Shown piece by piece: positions 35,053 through 47,164 of a DNA stretch of 64,000 bases (the first letter of the stretch is position 1; the number at the start of each line of letters is the position of its first letter). The stretch is from Tiliqua scincoides. Taxonomy: Eukaryota > Chordata > Lepidosauria > Squamata > Scincidae. Where the stretch lies: the NCBI RefSeq assembly GCF_035046505.1, contig NC_089822.1, positions 103,424,659 through 103,488,658 on the forward strand. Reading direction: 5' to 3'. Below the pieces are notes generated by a model. It saw only the letters and a list, made by a program, of their open reading frames with translations. It ran no database searches and had not been told where the DNA came from. The translations under genes and the position numbers were made by a program.

Positions 35053-35540
35053 TATTATTATTCATATCACAGCTGCTCGTTCTTTAGCTGGACTTGGTGT
35101 TAATTACTGGTTGGGCTCCACCCATGGACCTAGTAGTTTTCTTAGTGTTCAGATGTTATAAATGCAGTTCAAGCATTCTTGGGTCTGTACCAGTCACAAC
35201 TGGGATGACCACTGCTGGTTTGTGCCATAATCTTTGGATTTCAGTTTTTAAATCCTGGTATTTACTAATTTTTTTCATGCTCTTTTTCATCAATCCTATT
35301 ACCACCGGGTCTTGCTATGTCAATAATGGTCACTTTATTTTTTCTATTACTGTAATATCTGGTGTATTGTGTGCCAATACTTTATCAGTTTGTATTCAAA
35401 AATCCCACAAGATCATGACTTGCTTATTTTCTGTCACTTTTTCTGGTTTATGCTCCCTAGATTTGTAATCCGTCTGTGCAATCTTCTTGCAGGTACTAAG
35501 TATATGGTCAATTGTTTCTTCACCTTCTTGATTGATGATG
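35053..35540 (-). mobile_element. R4/Dong-type LINE C-terminal fragment
   Basis: Minus-strand pieces read GEETIDHILSTCKKIAQTDY, KPEKVTENKQVMILWDF, PDITVIEKIKW, KISKYQDLKTEIQRLW and VVIPVVTG. PD...V followed by the downstream I-D region is the restriction-like endonuclease (PD-(D/E)XK) end of R4-clade LINEs; this copy has stops and frame changes. The 3' end runs into ATTATTA at 35053, beside the (TTA)n tract. Confidence 0.65.
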
Positions 35541-35596
35541 ATGATGATTCTATATATAGATATAATATAATATATATTCCATATATTATTAATATA

Positions 35597-35864
35597 TAGA
35601 ATTATTATTATTTGTTCAATGAAGAGATACAAGAACTATACACCTATGTCAATACATATTCATTTCCTTAACTTGAATCTCAATAACTACTTATAATGCT
35701 GACATATTTCCTAGCATGGTCATGAAGATTTAGAATTATTATTATTTGTTCAATGAAGAGATACAAGAACTATACACCTATGTCAATACATATTCATTTC
35801 CTTAACTTGAATCTCAATAACTACTTATAATGCTGACATATTTCCTAGCATGGTCATGAAGATT
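35597..35864. repeat. perfect tandem duplication, 2 x 134 bp
   Basis: Units 35597-35730 and 35731-35864 are identical base for base as read. Unit starts TAGAATTATTATTATTTGTT and ends CATGGTCATGAAGATT. Adjacent to an AT-rich palindromic TATATA stretch (35550-35600). Confidence 0.95.
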
Positions 35865-36102
35865 TATCCAAGCAATGTGGTGCTAGTTCCCCAGTAATAT
35901 GTTGCTTCTTAGGTCAGCTCCTTAGGGATAGGGCCATTTTAGAGATGCTGGGAGAATGAGCTTTGTCTTCTAAAGCCTTCAATCCTGATTCCACCATCCA
36001 CTCTGTCCTCTGCAATTGCCTCTGCGCAAGCTCAGAGAAGTGTCTGTTGCATCCAAGGAATGGTGACGTCAGACCCTCAGCACATGAATGCCATGGCAGG
36101 TA

Positions 36103-36893
36103 TAAGAACATAAGAACAGCCCCACTGGATCAGGCCATAGGCCCATCTAGTGCAGCTTCCTGTATCTCACAGCGGCCCACCAAATGCCCCAGGGAGCACA
36201 CCAGATAACAAGAGACCTCATCCTGGTGCCCTCCCTTGCATCTGGCCTTCTGACATAGCCCATTTCTAAAATCAGGAGGTTGCGCATACACCTCATGGCT
36301 TGTACCCCATAATGGATTTTTCCTCCAGAAACTTGTCCAATCCCCTTTTAAAGGCAGGAGGTCTGGTCTAGAGGGTAGAGCCTCCATTTGCCTGAAGATT
36401 AACATCCACAAGGTCGCCAGTTCGAGGCCACCAGCACCGTGCGACCTTGAAGCAGCTGGCAAGCTGCAGCTGAGCTGTTCCATCTGCTCGGAGCGTGGGA
36501 GGATGGAGGCCAGAATGTTAAACCAGATCGGAGTGTAACACCTTGAATGTAGTGGTTCTTGAAAGAAAGAACCTTCTTTCAATTTGTAAAAATCCCTGCG
36601 TGGATTTAATAAGCCTGCCTATGTAAACCGCCTTGAATAAAGTCTTGAATAAAGACCAAGAAAGGCGGTATATAAATACTGTATATTATTATATTATATA
36701 TATTATTATTAAAGGCGTCCAGGCCAGATGCTGTCACCACATCCTGTGGCAAGGAGTTCCACAGACCAACCACACGCTGTGTAAAGAAATATTTTCTCTT
36801 GTCTGTTCTAACTCTCCCAACACTCAATTTTAGTGGATGTCCCCTGGTTCTGGTGTTATGTGAGAGTGTAAAGAGCATCTCCCTATCCACTCT
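36103..36893 (-). mobile_element. CR1 LINE 3' end, split by a nested SINE
   Basis: Minus strand encodes REMLFTLSHNTRTRGHPLKL and KYFFTQRVVGLWNSLPQDVV, then the CR1 3' UTR (GGAGGAAAAATCCATTATGG) to a 3' end near AAGAACATAAGAAC at 36103. Interrupted by the SINE at 36356-36708. The coding text overlaps the end of the 31-kb CR1 copy but carries on to the family's true 3' end. Confidence 0.9.
36356..36708 (+). mobile_element. tRNA-headed SINE with L2-like tail, nested in CR1
   Basis: Head has A-box-like TAGAGGGTAGAGCCTCC and B-box-like GGTCGCCAGTTCGAGGCC. Tail AAACCGCCTTGAATAAAG...AAAGGCGGTATATAAATAC ends in a TATTA-rich run. Flanked by TTAAAGGC on both sides (36348-36355, 36709-36716), and the CR1 sequence resumes cleanly. 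Second copy inverted at 58278. Confidence 0.88.
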
Positions 36894-37170
36894 AGCGTAT
36901 GAACTAGCGTGGATGTCCTCAGGCTGCTCCAGGCCTTTTCCTGCACCATTTCCAAAGTATACTTTGTACTTCTACAGTGACAGAGCAAGCAGCTGAGTCT
37001 TGGGGCTGAATTTCTGCAATTGATGAAGCTGTCAAAATCATAGGAATTCTGATGACAATGCCCGAGCACCATTTCTCTCAGTCCCATACAAACAAGGGAC
37101 ACAAGGTCACTCTCATTTCCGCAAAACATCATAACTGTTTTGAAATACTGGAGGATTGTGTCCTCTAGCT

Positions 37171-37478
37171 CAGTGTTTCTCAGCGTTTGTCCCCCGCCAT
37201 ACCACTCTGCATGGTCTACCTATTGGAAGTACCACGGGTAGTAACTGACAATGATGTCATCACCAGGTACTTCCAGACTGGGAGGCCAGAGGCAACACAA
37301 CGAACACTAGTAAGAGGCTCTGGGTGGACGGGAGGGCTTTTTTGAGGGCACAAAAAGTACATGCTGGTGCTCTGCCTGCCAAGCCTCCTACTGCTGCTTG
37401 TCTATACTGCATTGCTTGTCTCACTGCCTCTTGCTGCCACCAGACGCCACTTCAAGTGCCACCGGTTGAAAAATGCTG
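37171..37478. mobile_element. hAT MITE (CAGTGTTTCTCAGCG...), 308 bp
   Basis: Termini CAGTGTTTCTCAGCGTTT and CGGTTGAAAAATGCTG with perfect 8-bp target duplication CTCTAGCT (37163-37170, 37479-37486). Confidence 0.9.
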
Positions 37479-37799
37479 CTCTAGCTTGTTTTTGTATTTT
37501 TGCCTGAAGTTTAATGTTTCTGGCTGCCTGATTTACACTGCTGATTTTGCAATGCTGTTTTGCATTGTGGAATAACCTGGGCTCCTGGTGTTTCCATCTC
37601 CTGCTTTGTGCTGGATGGGCTTAGATTATGACAGGTGCCACACTGATGTTATGCCAATGTAGCAGAGACATTGGTGCAGCTTTGACAAAGGATTGCATCA
37701 CTAGGAGTGGCCAGCTCTCTTTCTTTAACAGATGCAGCCGTGGGGGCGCTGATCTTGGCTGAGACTATGATGTATGGGGAAGGGAAGGATAGCAACACT

Positions 37800-37953
37800 C
37801 TCCTCCATGCCATTTCTCTACAATGCAGCTCTGAGGTAAGGAAGCAAACATTCCCTTTCCTTGAGGAGACCTCCGTGACTGCCACCCAACTGCAGGATGC
37901 AGCACTTGCCCCATTGGCACAGCTATGTCAGTGCTGGAAAGTTGGTTAGAATT
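37800..37953. mobile_element. mid-class MITE, left end unclear
   Basis: Core GAGGTAAGGAAGCAAACATTCCCTTTCCTTGAGG region and right end GTGCTGGAAAGTTGGTTAG match the family. Left terminus eroded. Confidence 0.55.
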
Positions 37954-39266
37954 TAATCTCATTGTGGTCAGTGGGGCTTATTCCCTGGCAAATGGGTAAG
38001 GATTGTATCCTTTGTCTCTGTGCATGCCCTGCAGGAATCAGGTTTGCTACTGTCTTGAAAAGAGAAATTACCTGGCAGACTCCTTTCCCAGAATTTGGCA
38101 GTACTGCCAGGTATGCCCTGCTATTTAAGTCTTCCTGCATGCGTCACCAGACTCACTGGAACAGATAAACCAGTGGGGGAGGCAGGAGATGTGGGAGGAG
38201 GATGAAAAGGCAGTACAGAGAGGGGAGGAAGTAGGTGGGGAGGCTACTGTGGGACAGGATGGGATCGGGCAGGTGCCATCTCCACCAGATACCTAAAGGA
38301 ACTTTCTAGGGTAGAGGTTGGGCAGAAGTTATCAAAGATACTGAGACAGAAAGGCTCACTCTACTTTTCAAGTCATCCAAGGCATATGCTGTATCTAGTG
38401 GGGTGGGCAGAGCAGGAGACTTTGGGGAAAGCAGATTTAAATCCCCTTTCGCCTCCATAAGCCTCCCACCTAGTTATGGTTCTCCTTGCGCCTGCATCAG
38501 ATCTTTAGCTGGCACAAGTCTGAGGAGAGAAAGGGGATGGAAGGAATGGGTGACTGTTCATAATATGAAGAAACACCTTTCAAAAGCAGAGGTACCATTT
38601 TACATTGGAGCAAGTGAACTGGTACCTTAAAACTGGCATACATAGACACCTATGGATCAACATTCCAAGATATTTTATTGCTGATCTCAAAGGTCACAAC
38701 AGATAAATAAAAGATGTTTTGGGAGTTTGGCACAGTGTGAGGCGGCTGAACAGGAGATCATTAATAGATAGTGTATTGTTCAACCTTAGTAGCCGCTATT
38801 AATTGGGATTATCTTCCATATGATATTAGATAGGTTCGGAACCAGCTTGAAAGAGTTAGGTTAGGTGTACTTGGGCCTATCCTGTCTATGAATTTGGATG
38901 GTTCTTGATTGAATCTTGTTCACTTTGGTTAACTTACTAATTCATGTCTCTGATTTTGGGACGCTTTCAGGCTCTCTTTCATGAATGAACGCACACATCC
39001 ATAACATAAAAACTTCACGCATATATAGATGCCATGGATACATTGTTGGGAGCCAACAGAATATCCTTTTAAAAAAATGGCATTTCTTGTGTTCTGTAAA
39101 CTGCTTTGCGAATGCTTTGTGGAAAGCAGGGAAGAAATATTCTTAATAATAATAGAACATTCAGATATGTAAACCGATGTCCTATATGGTGAGCTGCCAA
39201 GGCTTCAGGTTAGAGGTTTCTCTTAGCTTAGTTTAGATCTGAGAAGTCTTATGCCCTTGGCAGGTA

Positions 39267-39518
39267 GTGGCATAGCTAGGGGGGCAGGGGGTGCATTGCC
39301 TCGGGTGCCATCCCTTGAGGGGGGTATCATTGAGGCCTCCAAAAGGCAAATTCTGCTTTGCCAAAACTTCTGCTTTGCCAAAAAGCAGAAGTGCCTTTTA
39401 GAAGTCTCTAAGATGTCACATGGGGGTGTTTGCAATGTCATTTTGAGGTGGTGTTATGGGGAGTGTTAAAAAAAAAATTGTGTCCCTGGGTACCAGATAG
39501 CTTAGCTACGCCACTGTA
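39267..39518. mobile_element. DNA transposon MITE (GTGGCATAGCTAGG...), 252 bp
   Basis: Ends GTGGCATAGCTAGG and CTTAGCTACGCCAC(TGTA), perfect 8-bp target duplication GGCAGGTA (39259-39266, 39519-39526). Internal inverted text TTCTGCTTTGCCAAAA / AAAAGCAGAAG. Target lacks the central TA seen for the hAT elements here. Confidence 0.75.
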
Positions 39519-39689
39519 GGCAGGTAAATAGCTTGCCCTGTCCTGAAAGGACAAGAAGGGATTCCAGGTCAGGCCTGGACTTTGCTTGAACTAGAGTTGT
39601 CTCAACTGGGCCTGCCTCGCTGAAAGACCCAGTTTCTGTCATCCGTCTCTCTGCTTATTACCCTGCAACTGTCTAAGGCCCAGTACTGA

Positions 39690-40405
39690 GAAAATTATTA
39701 TTATTATTATTTTATTTATTTGTACCCCGCCTTTTTGCCCAATGGGCACACAAGGCGGCTAACAAACAATTTAAAAATACAACATGAAAAAACAGTTAAA
39801 AACAATTTACAATGATTAAAAAGCTAAAAACAAAACAAACCCCGTGGATTTTCATATAAAAAGCAAGAACGCCAGCCAGCCTGTCAACAATTAAAAGCTT
39901 TTTGAAATAAAAAGGTCTTCAGTCCACGCCGAAACGTTAGCAACGAGGGAGCAGTTCTCAGTTCTAAGGGGAGGATATTCCACAGTTCGGGGGCCACCAC
40001 CGAGAAGGCCCTCTTCCTGGCCGCTACCCCTCTCGCATCTCTTAGTGGCGGCACAGTCAAAAGGGCCCCCCCAGAAGATCTAAGAGCACGGGCCGGATTG
40101 TAGGGAAGGAGGCGGTCCCTCAAATACCCCGGACCCGAGCCGTAAAGGGCTTTAAAAGTCAAAACTAGCACCTTGAATTGGGCCCAGAACAGAACCGGCA
40201 ACCAGTGCAGCCGCCGGAGCAACGGCTCGACAGAGTCAAACCGCCGTGCCCCGGCAACCACACGAGCAGCCGCGTTCTGTACTAGTTGTAATTTCCGGAC
40301 CGTCTTCAAAGGCAGCCCCACGTAGAGCGCATTGCAATAATCTAATCTAGATGTCACTAGGGCATGGGTTACTGTGGCCAGGTCCGCACAGCTCAGGTAG
40401 TCCAC
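39690..40405 (-). mobile_element. L2-type LINE 3' end with open C-terminal frame
   Basis: Minus-strand frame 40405-39884 (173 codons, no interruption) reads SRLDYCNALYVGLPLKTVRK, LQLVQNAAARVVAGARRFD, FKVLVLTFKALYGSGPGYLR and FSVVAPELWNILPLELRTAP, ending FLFQKAFNC. About 190 bp of 3' UTR follow, ending AAGGCGGGGTACAAATAAAT and (AAT)n at 39690. 5'-truncated. Younger than the other two L2 pieces. Confidence 0.92.
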
Positions 40406-40983
40406 TTTGCCTAACAGTCCACTTTGTACTTCTGATGAAGAAGGTCACGTCAGATGTGACTATGAAAAGTCATGCTGTAAGAAATGTGCGCCTCTGGATT
40501 CTTTGTTGTTTTTAAATATACATTTTAGTAATTTCATAAATTGACATTCTTCCATCCTCCAAAGAATAGCTTACAATCATTGTAAGTTGCACCCTCAAGC
40601 TTGACAGCAGACTGCCAAGATTACGTCACTTCATTTAGTTGAGTTTTCCCCAGCCTTTGCATCCTGCAGCTGACTGACAGATGTGCCCAGTCTTGTTCCC
40701 ACATGAAAGATGCCTTGACTGTGTTAAGGACTCCACAGTCAACCCCCCAGGCATCACCAGGCCTGTTCCATAGTTGCTCATGTCCCTGCCCTTCTTCCTT
40801 TTACGATGTCGCTCACATACGTTAGAGGTGAATATTTTTTTTTAGGTGTGCTTATTTGAAGTGAACATGTGCAATATTTTTAGAATAGTGGGGCTGATCT
40901 GAAATGCCCCCCTCACATTTAGGGTAATCTTTTCTAGTCTCTAGCGGAAAACTGAAAAAATCAGTTTCACAAATTTGGAGCAT

Positions 40984-41133
40984 GCAACTGTTACCCTGCA
41001 CATTCCTGATCTTGTCTGATCTTGGAAGCTAAGCAGGGTCAGGCCTGGTTAGTACTTGGATGGGAGACCGCTTGTGAATACCGGGTGCTGTAGGCTTATA
41101 CCATAGTCTTTCGAGACTGAAGGTTGCCAACCA
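40984..41133 (+). mobile_element. 5S rRNA-headed SINE, copy 3
   Basis: GCAACTGTTACCCTGCA leader, 5S head with TTGGATGGGAGACCGC, tail AGTCTTTCGAGACT then GAAGGTTGCCAACCA. Confidence 0.92.
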
Positions 41134-42335
41134 GATCTGAAATTGGCTGTGGAGGCTATCTATTGGCTAGCATATGTACTATCATCAGTACTCAGTACAT
41201 CAGTACTCTTTGAAGCTTTTCACATATTTTGCCTTAATTGAGTGATGCAGCATTCAAAATACGTGATGTGGTTGGAAACAGCGCAGTTATGGGCATCAGA
41301 AGATGGAGTGGGTCTCCACTGAAATCAATGTTATACACAAAACTAGGATGGTTGCAAGTCTAGCACCTGTTTCCCACCTGTTACAATACTGACTTTGTGA
41401 AAAATCCCTTCAACCTTAAGCACTGTAGATGGTGACAATTCACCATTTCTTGTGCCACAGCACATGAGCGACACGTTTTCACCCTGATTTTCAGCTTCCT
41501 GTCAGCATTGGTTTGGTTATGTGCACTTTCAGGCTGAGTGAATTCTTATTCTGCACCTGATATTCATCACCATCCTGATAACTGTGGAATGCGTGGAAAG
41601 AGACGTGTTTCACCTAGGATCCTTTCCTAAGAATCACAATGTTATGCAAAGTTAAGAACTTAGTAGAACAGCTTCACAATGACCATAACATTAAATTTGG
41701 CACTCCTCTACGATCAGGGTAATATTGGTATAAATTTTAGCAAGACTGCTGGGTTTCAGATTTTCAACAAGCCCTTGAGCGCAGTGTGCACAATGTTGTT
41801 GATTACCATTAAGGTTTTCTGACGGCCTTGCTGTTTGTCCAGTTTTGTAGTACATGCACATCACCCTCCCTATCCTCTGAGGCTGGCAGAAACACGTGCA
41901 CTAGACCCCACCTCCCTTTTCCCAGGATTGATGGGGATTTGGAGCAAGGTTTTCTTGGCTACCTTGCAACATCTTCCAGTTTTTTAGAAAGAGAGCATGT
42001 CCTGGGATTGGTTAGCCAGGATTTTTCATATAAACGTTGCAGCTGAGTTATGATTCATTTTTCATAGATCAGCCATTTGTCCTATGGTGTTTATTTGATT
42101 TTATGATACAAAACCTTGTGACACACAGAGAAATATTTTGTAAGTAAAATAAAATACTTTATGAAAGGCACATGCCTATATGTTTAGATCAGTCGCGTTC
42201 CAGGGCCTAATGGTGGCCAGAGCAGGGTGACACAGTGACGCAGCAATATGACCCATGGCATTATCATGTTGCCCCTGCGCTCTACACCCTTTCCTGGAAG
42301 GGCTTCATTTTGAAGCCAACAGACCTAGGGAGGGC
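41134..42335. other. intergenic, nothing recognised
   Basis: No exon-like frame, no repeat with definable ends. Confidence 0.4.
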
Positions 42336-42389
42336 AGGTGGGCCCACCTAAAGGCAATGGGCATGCCCCGCCTCCACAGAAAGGTAGGG

Positions 42390-42900
42390 AACCGTTGCAA
42401 GGTGCAAAAACCAAGATGTTACAAGGGATCCTAGATGTTACAAGAGATCTCAGATGTTGCACTGTAATCCCAGGTACCAAAGCAAACTCAGAAGGCAAAG
42501 GTGATCAAATCCAGGCCTTTATTGTAAATCCATCAGCAAAAGGTGGTAAATCCATCCACGTCTCCAAAGGAGACTGCGTGCATCAGAAATGGGGAGAAGA
42601 GAAACCCCAAAGGAGACTGTGAGCATTGGAAGTGCGAAGAAGAGAAGCGTGTAACACCCCCTTCAGCTGACTTTTATTACAATCTGGGGTTTCCTCCTTG
42701 AGACACATACATTTCTCTTTGGAAACAATTCATTGGTGGGTTCAAAACATCCGTTGTTTTATAATAGGCCATCTTATACATCCATCATATACAATATACA
42801 GATTTGAGCAGGCTGTAGGTGGTACTGCAACCCCTTAGTTCAAAAGCTGACCTCATCTCATCATCGTATGATTTTCTGGTCTTCGAAATGCAACTTACTT
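42390..42900 (-). mobile_element. possible LTR-like fossil
   Basis: Minus strand carries two AATAAA-type signals (GTAATAAAAGTC, CAATAAAGGCC) and then repeated TTGTAACATC-like text. Includes a tandem pair of CTCCAAAGGAGACTG-like units. Weak; edges and family unknown. Confidence 0.25.
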
Positions 42901-42999
42901 TGCCATTGACGTCACGGTGTGTGTGTTCATTTAAAAACTGCTGCGAAATGATTTTCTGTGGGAATCTGACCTATGAACCTGAAAATGACTTTGCTGTGT

Positions 43000-45900
43000 T
43001 ATTTTAAACCTTTAATGCTGTTAGACTACTAACTATTTTTTTTTCCTGTGGTCTGAAAACAAAGGAGCTTCTTCATTCAAATGTATCAACATTGTTCTGC
43101 TGTAATGAGAACACTGCGGCACGCAGCCAAATCTTAGCAAACCGTTTGTGAGAACCATACTCAAGTTGAACATTCAGAGATGGACCATGCTGTTTACATT
43201 TCAGGTAAGCATCCTATACCATAGCTACCAGGCTTACCGTGCATCAGGAACCACCTGGAGTGTTATGGACAGGGGGTGCACTGCTGTCATTGCTCACCAT
43301 CCTGGTAAGTCCATGTCTGGCACCCCTCTTCAGTGGTGCCCAGGGCAAATGCCATGGCTTGCCACACCTGGTCTAGATACCATTGCCTGTCAAATTCACA
43401 CCAGTAGTATGAACATGAGAAGTGTTTAGTATTGAGTGTGGAAGATGCCATGGGGGGAAATAATTCAGCCCAATGGGGCTTATTCTCTGGCAAAATAGCT
43501 TGGCATGAATGTGACTAGCCCCATTGTGGGGGCTGAGGATTTTCTCAAGGGAAGGGGACAAAAGTCAAAATGACAAAAGTTCCCTTCCCCCAAGGAAACC
43601 TCCAGCAGCTTCCCGGTGCCCACTGGATATAGTGGGCACCATTTTGGAGCCACTGTTCGTCCAGGTGCTAGGAAACATAGGATTGGGCTGCCCATGTTGC
43701 AACACACACCCATACACACTCCTCTGTATTTTGTCAGGGGAAAGCTAGACTACAACCCTTCTCTCTGATGCAGGGCCTATGAGAGGAATTTTATCAGGGG
43801 GTACAACGTTTCTTCTGGGCCCCTTCCCAAAGGGGGAGTGGCGCAATGGGGGCAGCAGAAGGGGGGTGGTGGTGCAAAATAGGACGGGGGAGGGTACTGA
43901 CAGCCTCAATAGTCTTTGAAGCCCAGGTCTACTTGGCATGTGGCATGGGCAGCTAGATAAAGTCATATGGAAAACCAAATATACTCCTAAGTCTCTTTAA
44001 AATCAACTGCAGAAAATGAGCATCATCGTATTTAGGCTCACACTAGAATGAACCAAAATGAACTTCTGCAGCAGCTGTAACCCCACAGCTGGGTCCCTGA
44101 GCTTCTATACACTCCTTCATGGTTATGGGATCCACAAGCCAAAGAACTACTCTAGCCGGCCAGGTTCCTCCCAGATTAACACTGAGTTAAGGAGGGTCAT
44201 GGATGCTTTCCTGGGTCTGGTGTGTATGGCTTGTGGCAGCAGTTAACACTGCATGCACCTGGTTGTGTCCCAGCATCACGTGCTGGAAGCGAGTTAAGGT
44301 GAGATAGGAAAAGGTCAGATCCCAGGAACTTTCTGGGCCCCCTCCTTTGGCTCCTGGGCCCCCTTTCTGACCCTGGGCCTGGTTACAAATTACCCCCTTT
44401 ACCCCCCTCTCCTAGGCGCTGCTCTGACAGACTAGTTTTCTATGTGCAGGGAATGTCTTTATATGAAAGATAATTCAGTCATGTGAGCTCCTATCTGCAT
44501 TGTGGTACAATCCAGTCCAAGTGGTACAGTCCAGACCACGGGTTTACCACTTTGTTGAGAATTAGGCATATACCAGGGCTTTGGGATTTTTTAGACACTC
44601 TGGACAGGTGGTCCTAGTCTGATATCATCAACAGAATGAATAACTATTGGTGGGGTGAATAACAACAGAGGGGAGGGCAATGCGAAACATACAATGAAGC
44701 GTGCACAAGGGGACAATGTGCTGCAGTATCAAGCAATGCATGGCAAATGTAAATATGGTGGGGGGGGGGCGCGAATGGTTCCATAAAACATTTCACTGTT
44801 TTGTGTAGGAAGTTGCAACCGGAGATGCCCACATGGTGCCCAGACATAAGCAAAGCTTCTGGATAGCCTAGCCTAAGATGTTTTCACAAGTGTTACTAGG
44901 ATTTCTTGGAGAATTTTATTCCTAAAAATATTGACTTATAGTCTACAGAAACCAGGCTGCTTTCCCCAAAAGGCTGAAAAACTAGAAGGGCAATAAAAAA
45001 AGGAAATTATAAATGTGTATGTATAGATATGTTTTCAAAATCCACAAAAGAGGGCAAGGAGCGGACCTGATTTATGAGCGTGTTGGCAGTCGGGTGACTG
45101 GTTTGGCACAGTGTCATTTCTTGCCAAGATATCCTCTCGCCCACGCCTGTGTAAGCAGATTTGCGGACACTCTTTTCTCCACTTAGTTCTACTGTGTTCA
45201 CAAAAAAACTCCTCACTTTTCACTCCAAAACCAAGCCAATTCTGGATTTTATTTTTATACATTTTATTATTATCGTTATTATAGGATTTTTTTTTTAGAC
45301 GTTTGACCCCGGGGCAGCAATTTCGTATATGTGTCTGTGTGTAGATAAATATTTATGGAAACTGGATTGGGATAATTTTACTGCAGGAAGTGGAGGTTGA
45401 ATGGCTGGTTCAGCAAAGTGGCTGGGAGAAAATGAGCTGTGCATCAGAAAGTCCCTGGTTCAACTTTGGCTGCAGTAACAAACTCACAAAGAAGCCTTAG
45501 TCAAGCCAACCTTTTTCATCCCCACATCTGCAATTCTGGGATAATCAGGACCAGCCTTAGGGCAGTTCAGCTGATTGGACCGGATCGGGGCACACACTTT
45601 GAGGGTGGGGGGCTCAGCGCTGTAGCTGAGTTTGCTCTGAGTCAACTTGCTCTGTAGCTGATGCTTGGCATGGAAGATTCCATGCTGGAGTATTAACTAC
45701 AGAGCGTGGCAAGCAGAGCTTTGCTGTGTGTGGCCCACCCACATGCACTGACTTGAAATGAGCCCCCAGCAGCAGTTGGTGATGATGTTATCATGTCACT
45801 GCCATCTACTTCCAGGTGCCACACTTCATGCGGGGCGCCACACTATGATATGCTATGATTAGCTGAGAGCTGTAGGAAACTACAATCCACTGACCATCTC

Positions 45901-46290
45901 CCAGGGAATGCCATTTGACAACCACAAAAGTAGGGCTCCTATGTAACAACACCTCCAGAAGATGGACTACAAACCACCTTGTATTTTCTGGAAGAAGTTA
46001 TTCATTCCTTAGGTTTTCTAATCTAGAGAATGACCTCATTCTATTCAAACATATATTGCAGAGCTTCCCTATTCTCATGGGAGCATTAGACATGTCTTTG
46101 GCCCAGGTTTGATGGCAGAAGGCCATGAAACCTAGATCCATTGAAAAGGTCATTTTTTCTTTTTCTCCCCCGCACCCCAGAAAGTCACGTGGAGTATGGA
46201 ACTTTCCAGAGGTGACTGTATCTTATGCTGATTACCTGTCTGTACGCAATAGACATGGCATGAGCATCCTACCATCAAATTTAAATCAGT
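43000..46290. other. intergenic, mostly unassigned
   Basis: 43456-43696 (TTCAGCCCAATGGGGCTT ... ATAGGATTGGGCTGCC) looks like another MITE of the CCCAATCC type. Otherwise no gene or bounded repeat seen. Confidence 0.35.
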
Positions 46291-46296
46291 CTAGAT

Positions 46297-46523
46297 CAGC
46301 CATTTTCAACCACTTTGCCGTGGCACACTGGTGTGCCACGAATGGTCCCCAGGTGTGCGCAGGAGTTTGGTGGAGGGTCATTTATTAACAGGACCATTGG
46401 GGATATGAGCCCCCCACCAACAGCAAGGTGTGCCTTGTCAGTTGTCCAAAAACTGATGGTGTGCCTTGACAATTTTAGTACCTCGTCAGTGTGCCATGAG
46501 ACAAAAAAGGTTGAAAATCACTG
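46297..46523. mobile_element. hAT MITE (CAGCCATTTTCAACCACTT), 227 bp
   Basis: Termini CAGCCATTTTCAACC and GGTTGAAAATCACTG; flanks GTCTAGAT / GTCTAGAC agree at 7 of 8 bases. Same family as 8306 and 51297. Confidence 0.88.
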
Positions 46524-46969
46524 GTCTAGACAGACACAAGACTCTGATCCCACTACTTGTCCTTCTGAGATCTGGTATTGCTATCGACTGGTTCTTTGTT
46601 TTAGAGGCTATAGAGATTAGTGCTCTTATTCTGCTGCAGACGGCTGCCATCTCCCCAGCCTACATGGCTTTGTCCCCTCTCCTTCAAGAATGGGGTAAAC
46701 AAATCAATCCAATCAGGAGCCTGAAAGGCTCTTGAGACAGGTGGAACAATGGACCTAAAATTTTATACTTCGAAGGGGCAGGCAAGGCTTCCTGAGCCAG
46801 TCAGAACTCACACTTCCCACTTTCAAAATGACTACCTTATCCTGGTGTGGGAAACCCATTTTGAATTCTTATTTAATCTTATACTTGAATGATTTCCCTC
46901 TTGCTTGTATGAGTTAGGATCTCACTGTGCCATGTTAAAAGAACCCCCAGCTGACCTCCACAACTTATG

Positions 46970-47058
46970 CCACAATCCTAGGCATGTCTACTCCAAAGTA
47001 AGTACTGAGTTCCATGGGACTTGCTCCCAGGTAAGTATATATAGGACTGTAGCCTTAG
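46970..47058. mobile_element. short fold-back MITE
   Basis: CACAATCCTAGGCATGTCTA...AGGTAAGTATATATAGGACTG, halves near reverse complements. Immediately precedes the junction repeats of the next LINE. Confidence 0.7.
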
Positions 47059-47164
47059 CTAGTTGTCTTGAACTGTGTCAAGAACTGTCTTGTCTTGAAC
47101 TGTCTTGCAACAGACAGTTGCAACTGTCTTCTGTCTTCTGCAGAAGACAACTGTCTTCTGCAAC

